59,656 nucleotides of DNA from Frateuria flava (GCF_017837635.1 NZ_JAGJRS010000002.1:1-59656); one strand, 5' to 3'; counted from the stretch's first letter, positions 41,100 to 52,068 are shown. Notes: generated by a model not told the origin, from the letters alone. Made by a program: numbers and translations.

Positions 41100-41465
41100 C
41101 GGCGTTCGGTTCCTCGGCGGGGAACGACGAAAGGCGCTGCAGCAGAGGCCGCAGCGGTGTCGGTAACGGAAGTGGCCGTGTCCGGTCGAGCGCTCGGGGC
41201 AGGCGGCAGATGCTTGCTGGTGACGCGCCAGGCCGCGGCGTGGATGGCTTCCTCGATCGTCAGGCGGGGCCCGGTTCGGTTCCGGGGTTCTTGGCTGCCC
41301 TTGCGTGCGGGAAGGGCCTGCGCGTGATACCGGGCGCGAGTTCAAGGCGTTGTGAATGGGCAGTGCGGGGCGACCCGGGGTCGCGCACAGGGGGCGCTCC
41401 TACAGGCGACCTCGCCCTCCCTTGTAGGAGCGCACCCTGTGCGCGACCGCCATGCCTCCGTATCG
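41100..41465. other. 366-bp gap containing a palindromic repeat
   Basis: The first 280 bp show nothing recognisable beyond the promoter region of the ATP-grasp gene. The end is the inverted repeat 41381-41448, listed separately. Confidence 0.5.
41381..41448. repeat. Palindromic repeat, GTAGGAGCGC family
   Basis: Left arm TCGCGCACAGGGGGCGCTCCTAC (41381-41403) pairs with the right arm GTAGGAGCGCACCCTGTGCGCGA (41424-41446) with one mismatch. Related copies occur at 31990 and 50961. It follows msrA on its minus strand and may terminate or stabilise that transcript. Confidence 0.8.
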
Positions 41466-41975
41466 TCAGCGGGCCTCGGCGCGCCGCGGCAGTTTCCAGT
41501 CCGGCCGCACGAAGTGGCAGGTATAGCCGGTGGGGTAATGCTGCAGGTAGTCCTGGTGCTCCGGCTCGGCCTCCCAGAAATCGCCGGCCGGCTCGATCTC
41601 GGTCACCGCCTTGCCCGGCCACAGGCCGGAGGCGTTGACGTCGGCCAGGGTCTCCTCGGCCACGCGCTCCTGCTCCTCGGTGGTGTAGTAGATCGCCGAG
41701 CGGTAGCTGGTGCCGCGGTCGTTGCCCTGGCGGTTGGGCGTGGTCGGGTCGTGGATCTGAAAGAAGAACTCCAGCAGGCGGCGGAAGCTGATCTTCTGCG
41801 GGTCGAACAGGATCTCTACCGCCTCGGCGTGGCTGCCGTGGTTGCGGTAAGTGGCGTTGGCCACGTCGCCGCCGGCATAACCCACGCGGGTGGAAATCAC
41901 GCCCGGTTGGTGGCGCAGCAGTTCCTGCATGCCCCAGAAGCAGCCGCCGGCGAGGACGGCACGTTCGGTACTCAT
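41466..41975 (-). CDS. msrA: Peptide-methionine (S)-S-oxide reductase MsrA
   Basis: The 169-residue enzyme contains the catalytic GGCFWG motif with C12, and the family blocks [43 protein letters not shown] and HQDYLQHYP. It reduces the S-epimer of methionine sulfoxide in proteins and free Met. The short N-terminus suggests a cytoplasmic enzyme. It overlaps msrB by four bases (ATGA), so the pair repairs both epimers from one mRNA. Confidence 0.97.
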   Translation of the reverse strand: MSTERAVLAGGCFWGMQELLRHQPGVISTRVGYAGGDVANATYRNHGSHAEAVEILFDPQKISFRRLLEFFFQIHDPTTPNRQGNDRGTSYRSAIYYTTEEQERVAEETLADVNASGLWPGKAVTEIEPAGDFWEAEPEHQDYLQHYPTGYTCHFVRPDWKLPRRAEAR

Positions 41976-42433
41976 CGGTGGGCCTCCTTCGTCGTGTCGA
42001 ACAGCTTGCAGTAGTCGCCATACCCCTCGCGCTCGAGCGCGTCGAGCGGGACGAAACGCAGCGAGGCGGAGTTGATGCAATAGCGCAGGCCGCCGGTTTC
42101 GCGCGGGCCATCCGGGAAGACGTGGCCCAGGTGACTGTCGCCGTGGCTGGAGCGCACCTCGGTGCGGATCATGCCGTGGCTCATGTCGCGCTTCTCCAGC
42201 ACATGCGCCGGCTCGGCAGGGCGGCTGAAGCTCGGCCAGCCGCAGTGGCCGTCAAACTTGTCCAGCGAGGTGAACAGCGGCTCGCCCGAGACCACGTCGA
42301 CGTAGAGGCCAGGCTCGTGGTGGTCGTTGAAGGCGTTGTCGAACGGCCGCTCGGTGCCGTTCTGCTGGGTCACGCGGAACTGCTCGGGGGTGAGGCGGGC
42401 GAGCGCCTCGGGCGTCTTGCGGTAGTCGGGCAT
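41972..42433 (-). CDS. msrB: Peptide-methionine (R)-S-oxide reductase MsrB
   Basis: The 153-residue enzyme has the catalytic Cys at 119 in [11 protein letters not shown], the likely resolving Cys at 64 in HCGWPSF, and [10 protein letters not shown]. It lacks the paired CxxC zinc motifs found in many MsrB proteins. It reduces the R-epimer of methionine sulfoxide with thioredoxin. It is the first gene of the msrB-msrA pair. Confidence 0.97.
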   Translation of the reverse strand: MPDYRKTPEALARLTPEQFRVTQQNGTERPFDNAFNDHHEPGLYVDVVSGEPLFTSLDKFDGHCGWPSFSRPAEPAHVLEKRDMSHGMIRTEVRSSHGDSHLGHVFPDGPRETGGLRYCINSASLRFVPLDALEREGYGDYCKLFDTTKEAHR

Positions 42434-42514
42434 GGCGGCCTCCGGGAGTCCGATGTGTGGGTCCAGGGAAGGACATGGGGGCGAGCCGATTCGGTCCAAG
42501 CGTCGGCGGCTGGG

Positions 42515-42545
42515 AAAAAGGCGGCCCGCCGCCGGGCGGGCCGCC
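42515..42545 (-). terminator. Rho-independent terminator after hsp20
   Basis: An 11-bp GC-only stem (42520-42530 with 42535-42545) and a 4-nt loop are followed on the minus strand by TTTTT (42515-42519). It lies 50 bp after the hsp20 stop and isolates it from msrB. Confidence 0.88.
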
Positions 42546-42595
42546 AAGGTTCACCGCAGTCGCCGGGCTCCGGCGCGTCCGGAGCCGGACGGAGG

Positions 42596-43078
42596 TCAGG
42601 CAGCCTGCGCCTCGAGCTGACGCTGGCCGCTCGATTCGAGCGCGGCGTCCGCACCCGCGTTGCCAATGGCAATGCGGCGCGGTCGCATGGCCTCGGGGAT
42701 CTCGCGTTCCAACTCGATGGTAAGCAGACCGTCGGCGAGGTTGGCGCCGGTCACCTTTACGTGGTCGGCAAGCTCGAAGCGCCGCGAGAACGAGCGACTG
42801 GCGATGCCCCGGTACAGGTAGTCGCCCTGCTGCTCGCTGTTCCTGCGCTCGCCCGTGACCACCAGCAGGTTGGGCTGCAACGCAATGTCCAGTTCGTCGC
42901 GACGGAAGCCCGCGACCGCCATGGTGATGCGATAGCGGTCCTCGCTCAGTTTGACGGTGTCGTAGGGCGGCCAGTTATCCGCCGCCTGGACGCGGGTGGC
43001 GTTTTCGAGCATGTCGAAAATGCGGTCGAACCCGATGCTGGACCGATGCAGCGGGGCCAGATCGAACATCGTGCGCAT
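42596..43078 (-). CDS. Small heat-shock protein Hsp20 (IbpA-like)
   Basis: The 160-residue chaperone starts MRTMFDLAPLHRSSIGFDRIFDML, as in IbpA. The alpha-crystallin domain follows (YDTVKLSEDRYRITMAVAGFRRDELDI to GLLTIELEREIPEAMRPRRIAI). The I-x-V-like C-terminal tail motif appears as RRIAIGN. It holds unfolded proteins for refolding by DnaK/ClpB. The ATG at 43078 is preferred because AGGAGG lies 8 nt upstream; the ATG at 43084 would be only 2 nt from it. A heat-shock-type promoter lies 80 bp upstream. Confidence 0.93.
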   Translation of the reverse strand: MRTMFDLAPLHRSSIGFDRIFDMLENATRVQAADNWPPYDTVKLSEDRYRITMAVAGFRRDELDIALQPNLLVVTGERRNSEQQGDYLYRGIASRSFSRRFELADHVKVTGANLADGLLTIELEREIPEAMRPRRIAIGNAGADAALESSGQRQLEAQAA

Positions 43079-43556
43079 GACCATATCCTCCTCAAGAGCA
43101 ACATGGAGTGGACCACCGGCCGAAGGCCCGGTGGTGCCAGCTACGAGCTGGCGATCGGCACTTGGGTGCGTCGCGTCGACTTTCAAGTTCACCGTTTCAG
43201 CGGACGTTTAGGTGGCCAAACGTGGTAGCGGATGCCAGTGGTTTCGCCCGCGGCGCGACCTCGCGGACGCGCGCCAGCAGCTGCCGGTAGCAGCCGGACT
43301 GTTTGGCGCCTCACGAAGGGCGCCGGCAGGCCCTCCTGCCACTGGATGAGCAGGCCCTGGCGGCTGCAGGAACCGGCTAGAGAGAGCCATAGGCGCATGT
43401 GAAGAGCCTTCGACAAAACCGGTGGCATGATGTGCCGCCCGACCGCACATCCGGACGGGAACATACGATGCTTCGCCGACCCCCCGGTTCCGGTTACGCA
43501 TGCCCTCGGGCCGACGCACCCACCACCGCCAGCGCGGTTACGGACGGAGCGAGCCC
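43079..43556. other. 478-bp region between hsp20 and the O-methyltransferase gene
   Basis: No gene is recognised. The minus-strand side carries the heat-shock promoter listed below; the rest, about 43200-43550, shows no strong feature apart from the promoter that the methyltransferase needs. Confidence 0.5.
43160..43187 (-). promoter_or_regulatory. Putative sigma-32 heat-shock promoter of hsp20
   Basis: On the minus strand CTTGAAA (43187-43181) is followed after 14 bp by CCCAAGT (43166-43160), close to the sigma-32 consensus CTTGAA-N13-17-CCCCATNT. It lies about 80 bp before the hsp20 start. Confidence 0.55.
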
Positions 43557-44570
<1,014 letters not shown>

Positions 44571-44663
44571 CTGTGGCGCGACGATCCGGGCGGAAACTCC
44601 AGGGCTGGTGCGATCTCGCACCCGGCAAGGTCGCCGTCGCTTGGTTCATGGTCTGGGCGGGAG

Positions 44664-45242
44664 TCAGACCCAACCCACACGTTTGCGCCAAGCCAGCTCT
44701 TCGGCTTCGCGGGTGGCTGGATCCCCTCGAACCGGCGATGGATTCTTGCCGGCCCGAGCAACGATTTCCGTGAGAGGTGGCAGGCCCAGCGCTTGCCGCC
44801 GCGCTTCGATGTTCTCGGGGTCTTCCATGGGAAATGGCTCGGGGCCGTGGTCACCATCGCGAAACTGCGTCCCATATCGCTGGGGCAGACCCTCCAATAC
44901 CCTGATCCGGTCGTCCATGTATGCGTGCTGCCAGGCATGCGCGTCATGGTTTGCGCTTGCCTGGCGTAGGAGATCGCGGCATTGACGCATGAAAGCCGGT
45001 TCGCCGATCGAGTGCTGTGCAATGCGCCAGGCCGCCTGGGCGCCGCGCTCTCCGACCAGCGAGAATCCAGGCCATCCGTGATCCGCGATGATCGCCCGAA
45101 GCCGAGCGGCATTGGCGCGATGGACCGCTTCCATCCGCGAATGGTAGCCATCGAACAAGGAACCATCCGCCGCGAGCTCTGCCCGGATCCGTTGGTCGTG
45201 ATCGTCGAGGTCGATCAGCTGCTTTTCCAGCGCTTTGTCCAC
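44664..45242 (-). CDS. DUF6624-like protein
   Basis: The 192-residue product has the pattern I associate with DUF6624: LRAIIADHGWPGFSLVGERGAQAAWRIAQHSIGEPAFMRQCRDLL, followed by AYMDDRIRVLEGLPQRYGTQF, and RRQALGLPPL at the end. The start is a GTG at 45242 behind GAAGGAACC. Function is unknown. It is 24 bp downstream of the amidohydrolase gene on the same strand, so they may be co-transcribed. Confidence 0.8.
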   Translation of the reverse strand: MDKALEKQLIDLDDHDQRIRAELAADGSLFDGYHSRMEAVHRANAARLRAIIADHGWPGFSLVGERGAQAAWRIAQHSIGEPAFMRQCRDLLRQASANHDAHAWQHAYMDDRIRVLEGLPQRYGTQFRDGDHGPEPFPMEDPENIEARRQALGLPPLTEIVARAGKNPSPVRGDPATREAEELAWRKRVGWV

Positions 45243-45266
45243 GATGGGTTCCTTCGAAGTGAACGG

Positions 45267-46595
45267 TCAGCGCGGCTTTTCCGTCGCGCCTTGTTTGTAG
45301 ACCACCCCGTCTTTCATCACGAACGACACGTGCCGTAACACGCCGATGTCGCCGGTGGGATTCCCTTCCACGGCGATGATGTCGGCTTCCAGTCCTGGCT
45401 TGAGCTGCCCGAACCGGTCCTGCTGCCGCAGGATCTTCGCGTCGACCGCGGTGGCGGCAAGCAGCGCCTGCGCCGGGCGCATGCCGTCGCGGACCATCCA
45501 CTCCAGCTCCTTGTAGTTCTGGCCGTGGGTGAACACGCCCACGTCGCTGCCGTTGCCGATGGTGACGCCGGCGTCCAGCGCCAGCCTGAAGGCACGGGCC
45601 GATTGCTGCATGTCGGCATCCAGCGGCTGGCCGGGCTTCCAGCCGCGGAAGTACTGGGCGTAGGCCGCTTCGGCTTCCAGCGTGGGCAGGTAGGCCACGC
45701 CATGCTGCTTCATCAGCTCGAACACCTCGCGGGTGCCGCCGTAGCCGTGCTCGATGGTGTCGACGCCGGCCAGCACGGCGCGGCGCATGCCTTCGGCGGT
45801 CGTGGCGTGCACCGAAACCGGTAGCCCGAGCGAGTGGGCGGTCTCCACACCGGCCTTGAGTTCTTCCTCGCTGAAGGTGGGGACCGAGCCGTGGCTCTTG
45901 CCGCAGTGGTAGTCGGCGTAGATCTTGATCCAGTCGGCGCCGTGGCCGGCCTGGTCGCGCACCGCGTCGATCATCTGCGGCACGCCGCTGACCGGTATGC
46001 CACCCTGCGGCAGGTCCAGGTCGCTGCGAAAACCCGTCGGGCCGGGGCCATAACAGTGCGCGGCGATGGTCGCGCGCGTGGCGACGAACAGGTGCGGGCC
46101 GGGGATCAATCCCTGGTCGATGGCGCGCTGGACGTCCACGTCGGCGTAGCCGGCACCTTCGGTGCCCAGGTCGCGCAGCGTGGTGAAGCCGGCCATCAGC
46201 GTGTCGTGTGCATGTTGCACGGCTTGGATGGTGCGGTAGGGCAGCGTTTCCTTGAGCACCTGGTCGTTCCACAGGGTCTCGTTGTACGGGTGCAGGAAGA
46301 TGTGCGAGTGGGCGTCGATCAGTCCGGGCAGCAGCGTGGTGCCGGGCAGGTCGATGGTCTGCGTGCCGGGCGGCAGCTTCACCTGCGATGCCGGACCGAC
46401 CGCCGCGATCCTGTCCCCCTGGACCAGCACCACCCAGCCTGCGTGTACCTGTTCGCTGCGGGCGTCGAACACGCGGTCGGCCTTGAGCAGCCAGGGGTGG
46501 TCGGCGGCCTTGGGCGTGGTAGCGCTGGCGGCGCCTGCGAGCAGGAGACCGCCGAGCAGCGCGGGAAGGGAGCGGTGGAGGCACGGCAATGGCAT
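45267..46595 (-). CDS. Exported amidohydrolase (metal-dependent, prolidase-like)
   Basis: The 442-residue protein begins with a signal peptide ([25 protein letters not shown]). The amidohydrolase barrel follows with H96-S-H98 in [21 protein letters not shown] (carbamylated Lys), [14 protein letters not shown], and the final Asp in GNGSDVGVF, a binuclear zinc site. The best matches in type are the Xaa-Pro dipeptidase/imidazolonepropionase-like group. It would hydrolyse a cyclic amide or dipeptide in the periplasm. The DUF6624 gene follows. Confidence 0.88.
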   Translation of the reverse strand: MPLPCLHRSLPALLGGLLLAGAASATTPKAADHPWLLKADRVFDARSEQVHAGWVVLVQGDRIAAVGPASQVKLPPGTQTIDLPGTTLLPGLIDAHSHIFLHPYNETLWNDQVLKETLPYRTIQAVQHAHDTLMAGFTTLRDLGTEGAGYADVDVQRAIDQGLIPGPHLFVATRATIAAHCYGPGPTGFRSDLDLPQGGIPVSGVPQMIDAVRDQAGHGADWIKIYADYHCGKSHGSVPTFSEEELKAGVETAHSLGLPVSVHATTAEGMRRAVLAGVDTIEHGYGGTREVFELMKQHGVAYLPTLEAEAAYAQYFRGWKPGQPLDADMQQSARAFRLALDAGVTIGNGSDVGVFTHGQNYKELEWMVRDGMRPAQALLAATAVDAKILRQQDRFGQLKPGLEADIIAVEGNPTGDIGVLRHVSFVMKDGVVYKQGATEKPR

Positions 46596-46845
46596 GGGCG
46601 TGTTCCTTTCCCGTGGAAGCAGGCCGACTGTTGTATCACCGACCTGGCTGCTTCCGAAGGGCCTGTGCCGACCACCTTGCGGGCGACCGATCCGGATCGC
46701 GCGCAGGCGTGCTGCTACACGGGGCTGCCGGTTTTCCAGGCACGCGTGTCGTTGCAGGATGCGGGCGACGGCACGCGCATCCATGGGACGGGTTGGTGCT
46801 CCCGGCCTGGCTGGGCTACGCGTGTCGGTAGCATCGGGTGAGGCC

Positions 46846-48096
46846 TCACTCGGGCGCCCTGACCCTGAGCTTCTGCCCGATGCGGATCGCGTTGCCGCGC
46901 AGGTGGTTCCAGCGCTTCAGCTGAGCGATCTGCACGTGATAGCGGTGGGCGAGGTCGAACAGCGTGTCGCCGCGATGGACCACGTGGACCGCCGGCGGAT
47001 CCGCCGCTCCGGCCGCGGGCGTGGCCGGGATGTGCTCCGCCTTGCGGGTGGCGGGAACATCGTCGTCGCCCAGCTCCGGTAGCGCAGGCCGCGCACTCAC
47101 GCTGGCGACCCGATCGTCGGAGTCACCGACCGCCTGCGCCAGCAACGTCGTGCGCAGCCGGTCGGCATGCCGGCGCGGCAACAGCACGCGACCGCCGTGC
47201 CGGGTGTCGATGATGCCGTTGCGGTAGCCAGCGTTGATGACGGTCAGCGCCTCCAGCGGCAGGCCCACCTGGCGGGCCACGGTTTTCAGCGAAATGCGCC
47301 GGTTCACTTCGACGGCAACCAGTTGCTGGTCGGTATCGAGCGTGGGCAGGGTGACGTGGAAACGCTCCGGCTGCTGGACCACGCAGGCGATCGCCATCAG
47401 CTTGACCAGGTGCGCGCGGGTGCTCGCGCGAACCGGCAGCGTGGGCACCGCGGGCTCGGCCGCCGGTGCTCCTTCGCGGTTGACCAGGCGGTCGATGCCG
47501 TAACGACCGGCGTTGTAGGCATAGTCGGCCAGGCGCCAGTCCTGGAAGTAGTCGTGGTAGTGGCTCAGCAGCGCCATCACCTTGTCGGTCGACTCGGTCA
47601 GATCGAGCCGTGCGTCGTAGCTGGGTTCGACGCTCAGACCCATGTGGCGCGCCGTGCCGGGCATGATCTGCCACATGCCGGCAGCGCGCTTGTGCTGCGG
47701 CGCGACCGGGTTGAAGTGACTCTCCACCCACGGCAGCAGGGCGAACTCACCCGGTACGCCATGGCGCATGGCGCTCGCCTCCACGTACACCAGCCGGGGC
47801 AGGATGCGCTGCATCTGCGCCTCGAAGTGCCTGGGCGAGCGGGTGTAGCGGCGGGCCCAGGTGTCGATCGCCGGATCGGCCGCGCAATCGGTCATCGCGA
47901 AGCTGTCGCGCAGGCGTTCCCAGACGTTGGTGGTGGTCACCGGCAGTTGCGCCGCGCCGGGCGCGGCGGTCACCTCGGGCACCGTGGCCGTGGGTGCTTC
48001 CACACGGGGCGGCTCGGCCTGCGGCAGCGGCGCGGTGGCACACGCGGCCAGCAGCAGCGGCAGGAGGAGCGGCAGGGGTCGCAGTACATGTTTCAT
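46846..48096 (-). CDS. mltD: Membrane-bound lytic murein transglycosylase D
   Basis: The 416-residue protein has a lipobox (LLLAAC, Cys at 19) and an SLT domain with catalytic E125 in [12 protein letters not shown] followed by [19 protein letters not shown]-terminal LysM domain ([27 protein letters not shown]) binds peptidoglycan. It cleaves the glycan strand to give 1,6-anhydromuropeptides at the outer membrane. Its start overlaps the gloB stop, so the two are co-transcribed as in related genomes. Only one full LysM is clear, fewer than in E. coli MltD. Confidence 0.9.
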   Translation of the reverse strand: MKHVLRPLPLLLPLLLAACATAPLPQAEPPRVEAPTATVPEVTAAPGAAQLPVTTTNVWERLRDSFAMTDCAADPAIDTWARRYTRSPRHFEAQMQRILPRLVYVEASAMRHGVPGEFALLPWVESHFNPVAPQHKRAAGMWQIMPGTARHMGLSVEPSYDARLDLTESTDKVMALLSHYHDYFQDWRLADYAYNAGRYGIDRLVNREGAPAAEPAVPTLPVRASTRAHLVKLMAIACVVQQPERFHVTLPTLDTDQQLVAVEVNRRISLKTVARQVGLPLEALTVINAGYRNGIIDTRHGGRVLLPRRHADRLRTTLLAQAVGDSDDRVASVSARPALPELGDDDVPATRKAEHIPATPAAGAADPPAVHVVHRGDTLFDLAHRYHVQIAQLKRWNHLRGNAIRIGQKLRVRAPE

Positions 48097-48857
48097 CCTT
48101 GGAAGGCGTCCTTTGCGGCGCGCAGCGCAGCGAAGCGTTCGACCCGGCTGCCACCGGCGTGGCCGCGGCTGGCCCAGTCGGTCAGCGGCTCGCTGTCGAT
48201 GCGCAGGAAGGGGTTGCAGGCCAGCTCGCTGGCCAGCGGCACGGGAAGGGTGGGGCGGCCGTGCGCGCGTGCCTCGGCGGCCTCCTCGCAGCGGGCGGCC
48301 AACGCGGGATTGGCCGGATCGACCTCACGCGCGAAGCGGCCGTTGGCCTGGGTGTACTCATGGCCGCAGCAGACCTTCAGGTCGCCCGGCAGCGCGGCAA
48401 GCCGTTCGAGCGAGGCAAGCATCTGCGCCGGCGTGCCTTCGAACAGGCGCCCGCAGCCGAGGCTGAACAGGGTGTCGCCGCAGAACAGCAGGCCTTCGCC
48501 GGCGTAGGCGATGTGGCTGCGGGTGTGGCCGGGAACGTCGATGACCTCGAAGCGCGCCCGCGGACGGTCCAGCGAGACCACATCGCCCTGACCGACGCGG
48601 CGGTCGACCGCGCCGATGCGTTCGTCGCGGGGGCCGTAGACGGTCGCGCCGTGGCGCTCGCGCAATGCGGCGGCACCGGCGACGTGATCGCCGTGATGAT
48701 GGGTGAGCAGGATCGCCCGCAACTGCAGCGCTCGCCCGGACAGGGCGGCCTCGACAGGGCCCGCGTCGCCCGGGTCGACCACGATCGCCTGGCCGGCATC
48801 GTCGTGCAGCAACCAGATGTAATTGTCGGCAAGCGCCGGTAACGGTACGACGTGCAA
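48093..48857 (-). CDS. gloB: Hydroxyacylglutathione hydrolase (glyoxalase II)
   Basis: The 254-residue metallo-beta-lactamase-fold enzyme has the metal-binding T-H53-H-H55-G-D57-H58 motif, further ligands in PGHTRSHI and FCGDTLFSLGCGR, and CGHEYTQAN. The C-terminal glyoxalase II extension is present (PLASELACNPFLR). It hydrolyses S-lactoylglutathione to lactate and glutathione in methylglyoxal detoxification. Its stop overlaps mltD by four bases. Confidence 0.95.
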   Translation of the reverse strand: MHVVPLPALADNYIWLLHDDAGQAIVVDPGDAGPVEAALSGRALQLRAILLTHHHGDHVAGAAALRERHGATVYGPRDERIGAVDRRVGQGDVVSLDRPRARFEVIDVPGHTRSHIAYAGEGLLFCGDTLFSLGCGRLFEGTPAQMLASLERLAALPGDLKVCCGHEYTQANGRFAREVDPANPALAARCEEAAEARAHGRPTLPVPLASELACNPFLRIDSEPLTDWASRGHAGGSRVERFAALRAAKDAFQG

Positions 48858-49062
48858 GGAGGGTCTCCGCAGTCTTCGTATCGACTGGCGCAGGCATCCG
48901 GCTTGCGCGAACCGGCCGACTATAAGTGCCGTATGCCGGTGGCTCGTTAGTGAGCCGTTAAATGTGTGACCTGTGTTCAGGCAGGCGGCCGGTTCCGCGA
49001 CCTGTGACGCGCTTGCGACCGCCAGCGGCTACACTTCGCTTTTGCGGCAAAACGGGCGCGAT

Positions 49063-49743
49063 ATGGCCGAGCGCAATCAAGATGTCTACGACAGCAAGCC
49101 GATGCGCGGCCTGCTCGCCGCAGAAGCGCAGGCGCTCGCTCCGGAGCTGCAACGCTGTGCCGGCGCGTATGCGCTGCAGGTATCGGCGATCGCGCGCGCC
49201 CGGCCGCCGGCCTTGCCGATGCTGGACCGCTGGGTTCATCTGCACCTGGACGGCAACCAGGGCGCGGGCGACCTGCGCATGCGCCTGGACGAGCCGCTGC
49301 CCTTCCTCGACGACGCCTTCGGCCTGGTGCTGCTCAGCCATGCCCTGGAGGTGGCGTCCGACCCGCCGTTCCTGCTGCGCGAGGCGGCCCGCGTGCTTGC
49401 TCCGGGCGGAATACTCGCGCTCACCGGCATGCATCCGGCCAGCGGCTGGTTGCCCTGGCTGCTCTGGCGCCGCCAGCGCGGCGTGAATCTGGAATCCCCG
49501 CTGCGCATCGGCCACTGGCTGCGCGGGGTCGAACTCAATGTCGAGCGCGTGCAACGGGTCGGTCCGATGTGGCCGAGCTCGGCCGTGGTGCCCCACCACG
49601 GCGGTCCGCTCGGCGGCGGTTATCTGTTGATCGCGCGCAAGCGTCGACTGGCCGCCGCGCCGATCCGGCTGCGCCCGCGGGCCATTGCCGCGACGCCGGT
49701 CGCCGGTCTGGCGCCGGGTGCGCGCCGCAGCGCCGCCGCCTGA
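49063..49743 (+). CDS. Class I methyltransferase-like protein
   Basis: The 226-residue product has a poor motif I, but the post-motif region LPFLDDAFGLVLLSHALEVASDPPFLLREAARVLAPGGILALTGM is characteristic of Methyltransf_11 proteins. The start of the fold (residues 1-60) is divergent and lacks the usual GxGxG, so SAM binding is uncertain. It sits between gloB and rnhA, divergent from the former, a neighbourhood usual in Xanthomonadales. The ATG at 49063 is used because the protein begins with MAERNQDVYDSKP. Confidence 0.75.
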   Translation: MAERNQDVYDSKPMRGLLAAEAQALAPELQRCAGAYALQVSAIARARPPALPMLDRWVHLHLDGNQGAGDLRMRLDEPLPFLDDAFGLVLLSHALEVASDPPFLLREAARVLAPGGILALTGMHPASGWLPWLLWRRQRGVNLESPLRIGHWLRGVELNVERVQRVGPMWPSSAVVPHHGGPLGGGYLLIARKRRLAAAPIRLRPRAIAATPVAGLAPGARRSAAA

Positions 49744-49758
49744 TTTTCTTCGCGAGGA

Positions 49759-50205
49759 ATGATGACTGAAGTCGAAGCGTTTACCGACGGCGCGTGCCTG
49801 GGCAACCCCGGGCCGGGCGGATGGGCCGCACTGCTGCGTGCCAAGGGTGTCGAGCGTGTGCTTTCCGGCGGCGAGGCGGACACCACCAACAACCGCATGG
49901 AGCTGATGGCCGCGATCGGCGCACTGGAGGCGCTCACGCGTCCATGCAAGGTCGTGCTGACCACCGACTCGCGCTACGTGATGCAGGGCATCGAGCAGTG
50001 GCTGCCGAAGTGGGTCGCCAACGGCTGGCGCACGTCCGACAAGAAGCCGGTGAAGAACCAGGATCTGTGGGAGCGGTTGGCAGCGGCCAAGGCGCCGCAT
50101 CAGGTACGCTGGGCGTGGGTGCGCGGCCACACGGGCCACGTGGAAAACGAGCGCGTCGATACCGCCGCGCGCGAGCAGGCCGAGCGCCACAGGGGCAGGG
50201 CATGA
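49759..50205 (+). CDS. rnhA: Ribonuclease HI
   Basis: The 148-residue enzyme has the four carboxylates D10, E48, D70 and D134 in the same numbering as E. coli RNase HI, with catalytic loop His in HTGHVENE. It removes RNA from RNA:DNA hybrids in replication. The stop overlaps the dnaQ start as ATGA, giving translational coupling. Two adjacent ATGs mark the start. Confidence 0.97.
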   Translation: MMTEVEAFTDGACLGNPGPGGWAALLRAKGVERVLSGGEADTTNNRMELMAAIGALEALTRPCKVVLTTDSRYVMQGIEQWLPKWVANGWRTSDKKPVKNQDLWERLAAAKAPHQVRWAWVRGHTGHVENERVDTAAREQAERHRGRA

Positions 50206-50936
50206 GACAGATCGTTCTGGATACCGAGACCACGGGCCTGGAAGTGCGCCAGGGTCACCGGCTGATCGAAATCGCCTGCGTGGAGCTCATCGAGCGCCGA
50301 CCGAGCGGTCGGCACTGGCAGACCTATCTCAACCCCGAGCGCGCGATCGACGAGGGCGCGCGGCAGGTTACCGGCATCGAGGACGCGTTCCTGCTGGACA
50401 AGCCGCGCTTTGCCGAGGTCGCCGCGGAGTTCCTCGAGTTCATCGGCGACGCCGAACTGATCATTCACAACGCAAGCTTCGACGTCGGTTTCCTCGACGC
50501 GGAGCTGGCGCGCGTGGGTGCACACCTGGGCTGCATTGCCGATCGCTGCCGCGTGATCGACACGCTGGCGATGGCGCGCGAGCGCTACCCCGGCCAGCGC
50601 AACAGCCTGGACGCATTGTGCAAGCGCCTGGGCGTGGACAACTCCGCGCGCGACCTGCACGGGGGACTGATCGACGCCCAGCTGCTGGCTGACGTCTACC
50701 TCTACATGACCTCCGGCCAGGTCGCGTTGGACCTGGCCTTCGAGGGCGCCCACGAGGAATCCGGCGCAGCCGTGCTGGCCCCGGTCACCCTGCTGCGCCG
50801 CCCGCGCGTGCTGCGCGCAGACGCGAGCGAAATCGCCGCGCACGAAAGCCGGTTGGATGCGCTGGACAAGGCCGCCCAGGGCGGCAGCGTGTGGCGTCGC
50901 CTGGAACAACCCGAGCCGGCGCTGGCCGAGGCCTGA
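50202..50936 (+). CDS. dnaQ: DNA polymerase III epsilon subunit
   Basis: The 244-residue 3'-5' proofreading exonuclease has ExoI motif D7-T-E9 (LDTETTGL), Exo[13 protein letters not shown] and Exo[17 protein letters not shown] of the DEDDh type. A C-terminal helical tail ([15 protein letters not shown]) probably binds the alpha subunit. It edits replication errors in the polymerase III core. It overlaps rnhA by four bases. Confidence 0.96.
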   Translation: MRQIVLDTETTGLEVRQGHRLIEIACVELIERRPSGRHWQTYLNPERAIDEGARQVTGIEDAFLLDKPRFAEVAAEFLEFIGDAELIIHNASFDVGFLDAELARVGAHLGCIADRCRVIDTLAMARERYPGQRNSLDALCKRLGVDNSARDLHGGLIDAQLLADVYLYMTSGQVALDLAFEGAHEESGAAVLAPVTLLRRPRVLRADASEIAAHESRLDALDKAAQGGSVWRRLEQPEPALAEA

Positions 50937-50960
50937 TCGCCGCCGAATACGCCGCTTTTT

Positions 50961-51030
50961 GCAGGAGCGCCCTTGGGCGCGATCGCGGCGTCCGATGTGG
51001 CATGGCGGTCGCGCCCAGGGGCGCTCCTAC
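50961..51030. repeat. Palindromic repeat, GTAGGAGCGC family
   Basis: Left arm GCAGGAGCGCCCTTGGGCGC (from 50961) pairs with the right arm ending GCGCCCAGGGGCGCTCCTAC (51030), spacer about 18 nt. It is the best-preserved member of the family also seen at 31990 and 41381. It occupies the convergent gap between dnaQ and the PP2C gene. Confidence 0.82.
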
Positions 51031-51126
51031 ATGGCGCGTCGGGCGCGTTGAGCTGTGCGGTTTTTGACGGCTGTGGGGCGCGCGATACTCACTTCCCCGG
51101 CTTACAGGAAATGGGACGCGCAAGCG

Positions 51127-51831
51127 CTAGCTGACGCGCGCCAGGATCACCGTGATGTTGTCGTCCGCGCTGCCGTCCAGTGCGGCCAACAGCAGGTGAT
51201 CGACGCATTCCTGCGCAGCAAGGTCGGTGCGCCCGACGATGCGCGCGATGGCGGCGTCGGACAGGCTTTCGGTCAAGCCGTCGCTGCAAAGCATGAAGCG
51301 GCTGCCTGGCTCGGCCGGTCCTCTGGCCATGCCGATATGGAGTTGTTCGGTCGCGGTCACCCCCAGCGCCTGGGTCAGCACGTTGCGCTGTGGATGCCTG
51401 TCGGCCAGCGCCGGATCGAGCTGGCCGGCCGCGACCAATTCCTGCACGAGCGAATGGTCATGACTGACCTGGCGCAGCGCGCCGCCCTGCCACAGGTAGA
51501 TGCGGCTGTCGCCGACCCAGGCCACCTCGTAGCGGTCGCCACCCAGCCGCAGAGCCGCCACCGTCGTGCCCATCGGGAACTGGTCCGCCGTGGCGCTGGA
51601 GTGCCGGAACAACCGCTCGCCGGCGCCACGCACCGCCTCCACCAGCCCACGCCCGCGCGCGACCTGCTCGACGATGGCATCGCGCACGAGCGCCGAGGCG
51701 ACCTCGCCATGCTGGTGCCCACCCATGCCGTCGGCGACCAGGAACAGGCCCAACGCCGGATCGGCGTAATAGGTGTCCTCGTTGCGCGCGCGGCGCAGGC
51801 CGACGTGGGTACCGTGTCCGAACTCGATCAT
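51127..51831 (-). CDS. PP2C-family serine/threonine protein phosphatase
   Basis: The 234-residue enzyme has the metal-binding motifs RNEDTYY (Asp), LFLVADGMGGH (Asp-Gly), VGDSRIYLW, CSDGLTESL and SADDNITVILARV of bacterial Stp/PrpC-type phosphatases. It dephosphorylates Ser/Thr phosphoproteins, typically opposing a Hanks-type kinase; no such kinase is in the window, although a RIO-type kinase is. The start at 51831 is at the conserved IEFGHGTHVGLRR. Confidence 0.92.
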   Translation of the reverse strand: MIEFGHGTHVGLRRARNEDTYYADPALGLFLVADGMGGHQHGEVASALVRDAIVEQVARGRGLVEAVRGAGERLFRHSSATADQFPMGTTVAALRLGGDRYEVAWVGDSRIYLWQGGALRQVSHDHSLVQELVAAGQLDPALADRHPQRNVLTQALGVTATEQLHIGMARGPAEPGSRFMLCSDGLTESLSDAAIARIVGRTDLAAQECVDHLLLAALDGSADDNITVILARVS

Positions 51832-51905
51832 GGGGTGCCTGAAGGTGCGAGCGCCACGCAGCATGCCATGGCCCCGCGCTCCGCAAAAGCAACGGCGGAA
51901 AAACA

Positions 51906-51928
51906 AAACGCCCCACGAGGGGGCGTTT
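51906..51928 (-). terminator. Terminator of tRNA-Ser
   Basis: A perfect 9-bp stem, AAACGCCCC-acgag-GGGGCGTTT, lies 9 bp beyond the tRNA-Ser 3' end. On the minus strand it continues with a T-rich stretch (TTTTGTTT, overlapping the stem base). Confidence 0.8.
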
Positions 51929-51935
51929 GTCTTCA

Positions 51936-52026
<91 letters not shown>

Positions 52027-52068
52027 GAAAAGGTCGCGGGTCGACGCGAGCCGGCGATTTTACGTGGA

